Both the position numbers and the translations under genes were made by a program. A stretch of DNA of 64,000 bases from Flavobacteriales bacterium UBA1694 (GTDB lineage Bacteria > Bacteroidota > Bacteroidia > Flavobacteriales > Weeksellaceae), in contig DCJS01000043.1 of assembly GCA_002319955.1 (NCBI GenBank), positions 18,030 to 82,029 on the forward strand, written 5' to 3'. Below are positions 59,990 through 64,000 of the stretch, piece by piece; the stretch's first letter is position 1, and each line of letters opens with the position of its first letter. Under the pieces are notes generated by a model, which searched no databases, was not told the origin of the DNA, and saw only the letters and a program-made list of their open reading frames with translations.

Positions 59990-60022
59990 CAAAAAGTCAC
60001 AAAGCAAAAACTTTGTGACTTT
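59990..60022 (-). terminator. Intrinsic terminator after lolA
   Basis: Perfect 12-bp stem (59993-60004 with 60011-60022) followed by TTTTTGAG on the minus strand, directly before the next promoter. Confidence 0.8.
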
Positions 60023-60042
60023 AAATTGACTCGGTCGTTAAA

Positions 60043-60684
60043 TTATAATTCGGTAATCAAATAATTTTGATAGTCCTGGCGGTTAAACTGGAAAAACCCT
60101 GAGGCTAATTTTTGATTGGCCTTATAGTCCTGAATGGCTATTACAGCCACTTGATTCCCCGTTGAATACTGCTCAACTTTAACCAATTCGTTTTTTGGTG
60201 TATTTACATAGATGTAAACATTTTTGATCCCGTTTGCTTTGATTGGGGTCAGTTGAATGAGGTCAGTCTGCACACCGCCTAATGTACGCTTGCCAATGTA
60301 CTTGGTATTATAGTCCTTTTTATAAGAATTTAAGTAATTGGTTGGCGAAAACATCATTTCACTTCCATTTGCTTTGGCAATGGTCACTTCTTGATCATCC
60401 GAGCTAATATTATAGACTTTGCTTCCGTCAAAGATTTGCTCTGTGTCCATAATTTTTAGCTTGTACTGGGTGGGTGTGGTATAAAATATACCGGTCTGTG
60501 TCTTGGTGACCTTCCCGTTGGCACCCGTTCCGTAGGCGAACTTAAAGTAGGTGTTTTGATTGGCTTTATAGCTTTTGGATACCGCCTCTAGAATCGATTT
60601 TGATTTCTGGTCGGCTGTTTGAGCACTTGAAAGTCCAACAAGGGCAAGGGTGGTAAATACGAGGGTTATTTTTTTGATCATCAT
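60043..60684 (-). CDS. lolA: Outer-membrane lipoprotein carrier protein LolA
   Basis: 213 aa with a signal peptide (TLVFTTLALVGLSSAQ). The mature part shows the LolA half-barrel pattern: KSILEAVSKSYKANQN, TGIFYTTPTQYKLKI, QIFDGSKVYNISSDDQEVTI and the C-terminal FFQFNRQDY. LolA ferries lipoproteins from the inner to the outer membrane through the periplasm. Its place between ftsK and an Lpt permease, both envelope genes, fits. Confidence 0.87.
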   Translation of the reverse strand: MMIKKITLVFTTLALVGLSSAQTADQKSKSILEAVSKSYKANQNTYFKFAYGTGANGKVTKTQTGIFYTTPTQYKLKIMDTEQIFDGSKVYNISSDDQEVTIAKANGSEMMFSPTNYLNSYKKDYNTKYIGKRTLGGVQTDLIQLTPIKANGIKNVYIYVNTPKNELVKVEQYSTGNQVAVIAIQDYKANQKLASGFFQFNRQDYQNYLITEL

Positions 60685-60777
60685 TCTTTTAATTTTTGAT
60701 TGGCTTGTTAATCTTGGATGCGGCTTTCATGCAAAAGTTAAAGAGGCATTCTTTAAACTTTATCCTAGGCTCCAAGC

Positions 60778-63210
60778 TTACGAGCGCAATTCTTCCAAAA
60801 ACTGTTCCAAAGAATTTAAATCGGTGATTAAGACCTCGCGCGCTTTGGCTCCATTAAATCCGCCAACGATCCCACTGGCTTCAAGTTGGTCCATAATACG
60901 GCCCGCACGGTTGTAGCCAAGTTTAAGTTGCCTTTGAAGCATGGAGGTTGATCCTTGTTGGGTTGAGACGACAATTTTCGCAGCTTGTTCAAACAGGGCG
61001 TCTTTTTCGTTTGGATCAAATTCGACGATACCCGAAGAGCCTTCCTCTTGAGGAGGTTCTGGAAGTAACATGGCCGAACTATAGCCTTTTTGGGCTCCGA
61101 TGTAATCCACAATACGTTCCACCTCTGGGGTGTCCACAAAGGCGCATTGGAGTCTTACAATTTCATTTCCATTGAAGTAAAGCATGTCGCCTTTTCCAAT
61201 GAGCTGCTCTGCGCCGGGGGAATCCAAAATAGTACGAGAGTCTACATTTGATATAACTCTAAAGGCTGCTCTTGCTGGGAAGTTGGCCTTAATCATTCCG
61301 GTGATAACATTGACTGAAGGTCTTTGAGTCGCTACAATAAGGTGAATTCCAACGGCGCGGGCAAGCTGCGCAAGACGCGCAATAGGATGTTCCACTTCTT
61401 TTCCAGCCGTCATAATAAGATCCGCAAACTCATCCACCACAAGAATGATGTAGGGAAGGTAGCGGTGGCCGTTCTCAGGATTCAATTTACGCTCAGTGAA
61501 TTTCTTGTTGTACTCTTTGATGGTACGACAAAACGCATTTTTAAGCAAGTCGTAGCGCGTGTCCATTTCGACACATAACGAATTCAGAGTGGCAATCACT
61601 TTCGAGTTCTCGGTAATAATCGCTTCGTCTGATCCAGGGAGTTTGGCTAAATAATGGCGCTCAATTTTTGAATAAAGGGTGAGCTCTACTTTTTTAGGGT
61701 CCACCATGACAAACTTAATTTCACTCGGGTGCTTCTTATAGAGAAGCGAGGTAAGTATGGCATTAATCCCTACAGATTTTCCTTGGCCCGTTGCTCCAGC
61801 CATTAGAAGGTGAGGCATCTTAGCTAGGTCAGCCATAAAGATTTCGTTAGAAATTGTTTTACCAAAGACTACTGGAAGGTCCATGTCTGTTGTTTGGAAT
61901 TTTTGAGACGCCAAAACACTTTTCATGGAGACCATCGTTGGAGTCTTACGTGGAACTTCAATACCGATCGTTCCTTTTCCAGGCATGGGCGCAATGATTC
62001 GAATACCATGAGCCGAAAGGTTAAGGGCGATATCGTCTTGAAGTTTCTTAATAGCTGAGACGCGAATTCCTGCATCCGGCACGATTTCATATAACGTGAC
62101 GGTAGGGCCAATGGTGGCTTTGATTTCCGAGATGCCTACATTGAAATTTTTAAGTAGTCCAACGATCCTGTTTTTATTCTCTTCAAGTTCTTCTTGGTTT
62201 ATGGAAATCTCTTCATTTCCATAATCTTTTAGAAGCTCTAACGTGGGCATCTGAAATTTAGCGAGTTCTAATTGGTGGTCATAAAGACCATATTCTTTTA
62301 CTAAGTCTGCTGATTTTTGAGCCATTTCATCCCATTGGTCTTCTTCTTTTGCAATCTCGACATTAAAGTCAAAGGAGTCCTTTGCATTTGCTGCTGGACT
62401 AGGGTCTGAATTTGGGATTGCTGTGGAGAGGGGTATAGGCGCTGGTGTAAGTATTGAGGCGCTAGATCTTGGGGCTTCAGGCGTTAGAATCGCAGAAGCT
62501 TCTTTTTTTACGGTCGTTTTAAAAGGACTTTCTAAAGGGGCTGGCGTGGGCTCTTCGTCTGTCGAATCGTCAAGCTCGCTTGAGGACGAGCCTGCGCTAG
62601 GAAGAAATTCTTTTACACGCCCGATCGTGTTGTCATTTAAATCCGATAGTTTGGCCTTGATGGCACTTGGTCTTAGATTAAATTCAAGTATAAAATAAAG
62701 GGCAATGCTTGAACAAAGGACAAGCCATAAACCTACAGTGCCAATGAGCGAGGAGAGAAAATCCATAATCTGGAATCCGTAAACGCCTGCGAGCACGCCT
62801 TGCCCCTGAGTCACGGCTCCAAGAAATATAGGAAGCCAACACAGGAAAAATAACGCGTGTCCAATAGTTCTCCAAGGTTTAAAGTACCTTTTCTTTAATA
62901 TTAGAGTCCCTAACATGAGGATTAGAAAAGCGATTAAAAAGGCGGCAAGCCCGACACTCTCAAAAATAAATAGGTTTCCTAAGTAATCGCCAAGTTTGCC
63001 AATGAAATTGGAGGATTTGACCGTTTTATCAAGCAGGCTTCCGGCCTGGCTTTGGTCTGCTTTCCAATTGAAAAGGAAGGAGACGAAAGACAGAATCAAG
63101 ATAAGGCTTAAAAGGATGAAAAATAAGCCAAAAAAGATGCGCGGCTTTGAGAGCGTTTTGATTTCTCCCATTTCGCGGCTAGCCGAGGGGGTTTTAATTT
63201 TCTTTTCCAT
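60778..63210 (-). CDS. ftsK: DNA translocase FtsK
   Basis: 810 aa. N-terminal membrane domain with four helices (FFGLFFILLSLILILSFVSFL and others, residues about 25-175), a Pro/Ser/Ala-rich linker to about 300, then the RecA-like motor: Walker A GATGQGKSVG, PSEIKFVMVDPKKVELT, Walker B YIILVVDEFADLIM, and ATQRPSVNVITGMIK. The C-terminal gamma winged helix (LKLGYNRAGRIMDQLEA) would read polarity sites. It moves chromosome dimers at division. lolA follows 93 nt downstream. Confidence 0.96.
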   Translation of the reverse strand: MEKKIKTPSASREMGEIKTLSKPRIFFGLFFILLSLILILSFVSFLFNWKADQSQAGSLLDKTVKSSNFIGKLGDYLGNLFIFESVGLAAFLIAFLILMLGTLILKKRYFKPWRTIGHALFFLCWLPIFLGAVTQGQGVLAGVYGFQIMDFLSSLIGTVGLWLVLCSSIALYFILEFNLRPSAIKAKLSDLNDNTIGRVKEFLPSAGSSSSELDDSTDEEPTPAPLESPFKTTVKKEASAILTPEAPRSSASILTPAPIPLSTAIPNSDPSPAANAKDSFDFNVEIAKEEDQWDEMAQKSADLVKEYGLYDHQLELAKFQMPTLELLKDYGNEEISINQEELEENKNRIVGLLKNFNVGISEIKATIGPTVTLYEIVPDAGIRVSAIKKLQDDIALNLSAHGIRIIAPMPGKGTIGIEVPRKTPTMVSMKSVLASQKFQTTDMDLPVVFGKTISNEIFMADLAKMPHLLMAGATGQGKSVGINAILTSLLYKKHPSEIKFVMVDPKKVELTLYSKIERHYLAKLPGSDEAIITENSKVIATLNSLCVEMDTRYDLLKNAFCRTIKEYNKKFTERKLNPENGHRYLPYIILVVDEFADLIMTAGKEVEHPIARLAQLARAVGIHLIVATQRPSVNVITGMIKANFPARAAFRVISNVDSRTILDSPGAEQLIGKGDMLYFNGNEIVRLQCAFVDTPEVERIVDYIGAQKGYSSAMLLPEPPQEEGSSGIVEFDPNEKDALFEQAAKIVVSTQQGSTSMLQRQLKLGYNRAGRIMDQLEASGIVGGFNGAKAREVLITDLNSLEQFLEELRS

Positions 63211-63224
63211 AAGTTCAGTCTTGG

Positions 63225-63232
63225 CAAATTTA
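63225..63232 (-). promoter_or_regulatory. -7 promoter element of ftsK (TAAATTTG)
   Basis: Exact minus-strand TAnnTTTG, 14 nt before the start codon. Confidence 0.65.
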
Positions 63233-63356
63233 ATGTTTTTACTTTAGAAAAAAAGGCTTCGAATTAGATTATCTTGAGAGCCTATTTTCATGAGAAAATT
63301 CATGGTATTCGGTGCAAATTTCTACATCGAAATTCTGTAATTAAGATAATAGAGTG

Positions 63357-63364
63357 TATTTTTG
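63357..63364 (+). promoter_or_regulatory. -7 promoter element of the cytochrome c biogenesis gene (TATTTTTG)
   Basis: Exact TAnnTTTG, 46 nt before ATG 63411. Confidence 0.65.
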
Positions 63365-63410
63365 CATGCAAACGATAAAAATCGGCTTTGAGGCCGAGAA
63401 TGTGAACATT

Positions 63411-64000
63411 ATGAAAAAGATTCAAAACATTTTAATTTCGACACGAACCATGGCGGTTCTGCTTTTCGTTTATGCCGTATCCATGGGGTATGCTACCTTC
63501 ATTGAGAACGATTACGGGACGCCAACAGCCAAAGCCTTAGTCTACGAGGCGAAATGGTTTGAAGTCGTGATGCTTTTACTGATATTAAATTTCATTGCGA
63601 ACATAGGACGCTACCGCCTCTGGCGTAAGGAAAAATGGCCAGTGCTCGTTTTTCACTTGTCCTTTGTACTCTTGTTTTTAGGCGGCGCTATTACCCGCTA
63701 TATTAGTTTTGAAGGGATCATGCTTATTCGTGAAGGAGAAACCTCCAACGAAATTATTACCGATAAGAATTTCTTCAAAATCCAAATGGAGAAAGATGGA
63801 GACGTCTTAAGCTATAAAGACATTCCGTATTTAATGTCTCCACTTAACTACAATTTTAAAGCGAAGTACGATTTCCATGGAGAGAAAGTAAAAGTTAAAG
63901 CCCTTAAGTATGTTCAGCGCAAGAAAGACAGTCTTGTGGCGGACGCCGGGGGTCAGGAATACCTACACTTTGTCACCACAGGCGATCGAGGAAGACTCAA
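63411..64000 (+). CDS. Cytochrome c biogenesis protein, ResB/CcsA type (5' part)
   Basis: The frame is open from ATG 63411 (MKKIQNILISTRTMAVLLF) to the window edge, giving 196 residues. Three N-terminal helices (TMAVLLFVYAVSMGYATFIE, FEVVMLLLILNFIANIGRYR, WPVLVFHLSFVLLFLGGAIT) and a periplasmic domain starting LIREGETSNEII match the ResB-like N-terminal half of Bacteroidota CcsBA-type heme-handling proteins. An in-frame ATG at 63366 lies only 1 nt after the -7 element, so I prefer 63411. The CcsA half would lie beyond the window. Confidence 0.85.
   Translation, partial: MKKIQNILISTRTMAVLLFVYAVSMGYATFIENDYGTPTAKALVYEAKWFEVVMLLLILNFIANIGRYRLWRKEKWPVLVFHLSFVLLFLGGAITRYISFEGIMLIREGETSNEIITDKNFFKIQMEKDGDVLSYKDIPYLMSPLNYNFKAKYDFHGEKVKVKALKYVQRKKDSLVADAGGQEYLHFVTTGDRGRL

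Noticed and set aside
63366..63410. Upstream in-frame ATG for the cytochrome c biogenesis gene
   Set aside because: It lies 1 nt after the -7 element, so it would be upstream of the transcription start; 63411 also begins directly at the family-like N-terminus.
1..64000. CRISPR arrays, tRNA or rRNA genes, insertion sequences
   Set aside because: I looked through all intergenic regions and saw no regularly spaced repeats, cloverleaf-like sequences, rRNA segments, transposase genes or terminal inverted repeats.

Overview
This window is a stretch of core chromosome from a member of Bacteroidota, class Flavobacteriia, most likely the Weeksellaceae/Chryseobacterium group. I infer this from three things. 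The protein families are typical of that group: a SecDF fusion, a TamL-type lipoprotein barrel, an SDR-type threonine dehydrogenase, and a LysRS with a C-terminal extension. Flavobacterial-type promoters (-7 element TAnnTTTG) precede most transcription units. Shine-Dalgarno sequences are essentially absent. I see no rRNA, tRNA, CRISPR array, insertion sequence, phage or plasmid module. Both ends are cut inside genes: atpG at the left, a ResB/CcsA-type cytochrome c biogenesis gene at the right.

Layout. 0-10.6 kb: end of atpG, murF, a Nudix hydrolase and an SRPBCC protein in an overlapping divergent pair, anmK, an outer-membrane barrel with lptC, the clamp-loader subunit holB, the rpsF-rpsR-rplI operon, a GNAT acetyltransferase and a 2-oxoacid dehydrogenase E2. 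10.6-21.1 kb: lipB, a glutamine amidotransferase (pabA/trpG type), lysS, gyrB, a DUF3298 lipoprotein, a diacylglycerol-kinase-like protein, gamma-glutamyltransferase and threonine dehydrogenase. 21.1-30.1 kb: a long intergenic region with a structured leader, a DEAD-box helicase, an SGNH hydrolase, an iron alcohol dehydrogenase, a sugar aminotransferase with a galE-like epimerase, and a large outer-membrane receptor-like barrel. 30.2-40.4 kb: mltG, dapF, pnuC, an APC amino-acid permease, a BNR-repeat protein, hemN and secDF. 40.4-51.3 kb: a bifunctional nuclease, a nucleoside permease, thiolase, two further MFS transporters flanking a mevalonate-kinase-like gene with a UbiA prenyltransferase, tatA, PAP2, a CorC-type protein and clpS. 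51.3-64 kb: tamL back-to-back with a SPOUT RNA methyltransferase, a YtxH/holin-like membrane-stress operon, cmk, pyrH, frr, the ftsK-lolA-lptG group and the start of a cytochrome c biogenesis gene.

How the genes work together. Envelope assembly is the main theme: murF, anmK and mltG (peptidoglycan), lptC and lptG (LPS transport), lolA (lipoprotein sorting), tamL and secDF (membrane protein biogenesis), tatA (Tat export) and ftsK (division). Translation and replication housekeeping make up the rest (rpsF/rpsR/rplI, lysS, frr, trmH-type, gyrB, holB).

The most interesting signals are regulatory, not new gene families. In six genes the -7 promoter element ends only 4-5 nt before the ATG, so the transcript should begin at the start codon. 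In a seventh case the same geometry points at a five-codon ORF whose stop abuts the corC-like start. Two divergent gene pairs have interlocked promoters, and one of them has overlapping coding starts. The DEAD-box helicase leader carries a terminator-like hairpin. A UbiA homologue with an altered first Asp motif sits beside mevalonate kinase. I did not find a clearly new multi-gene system.
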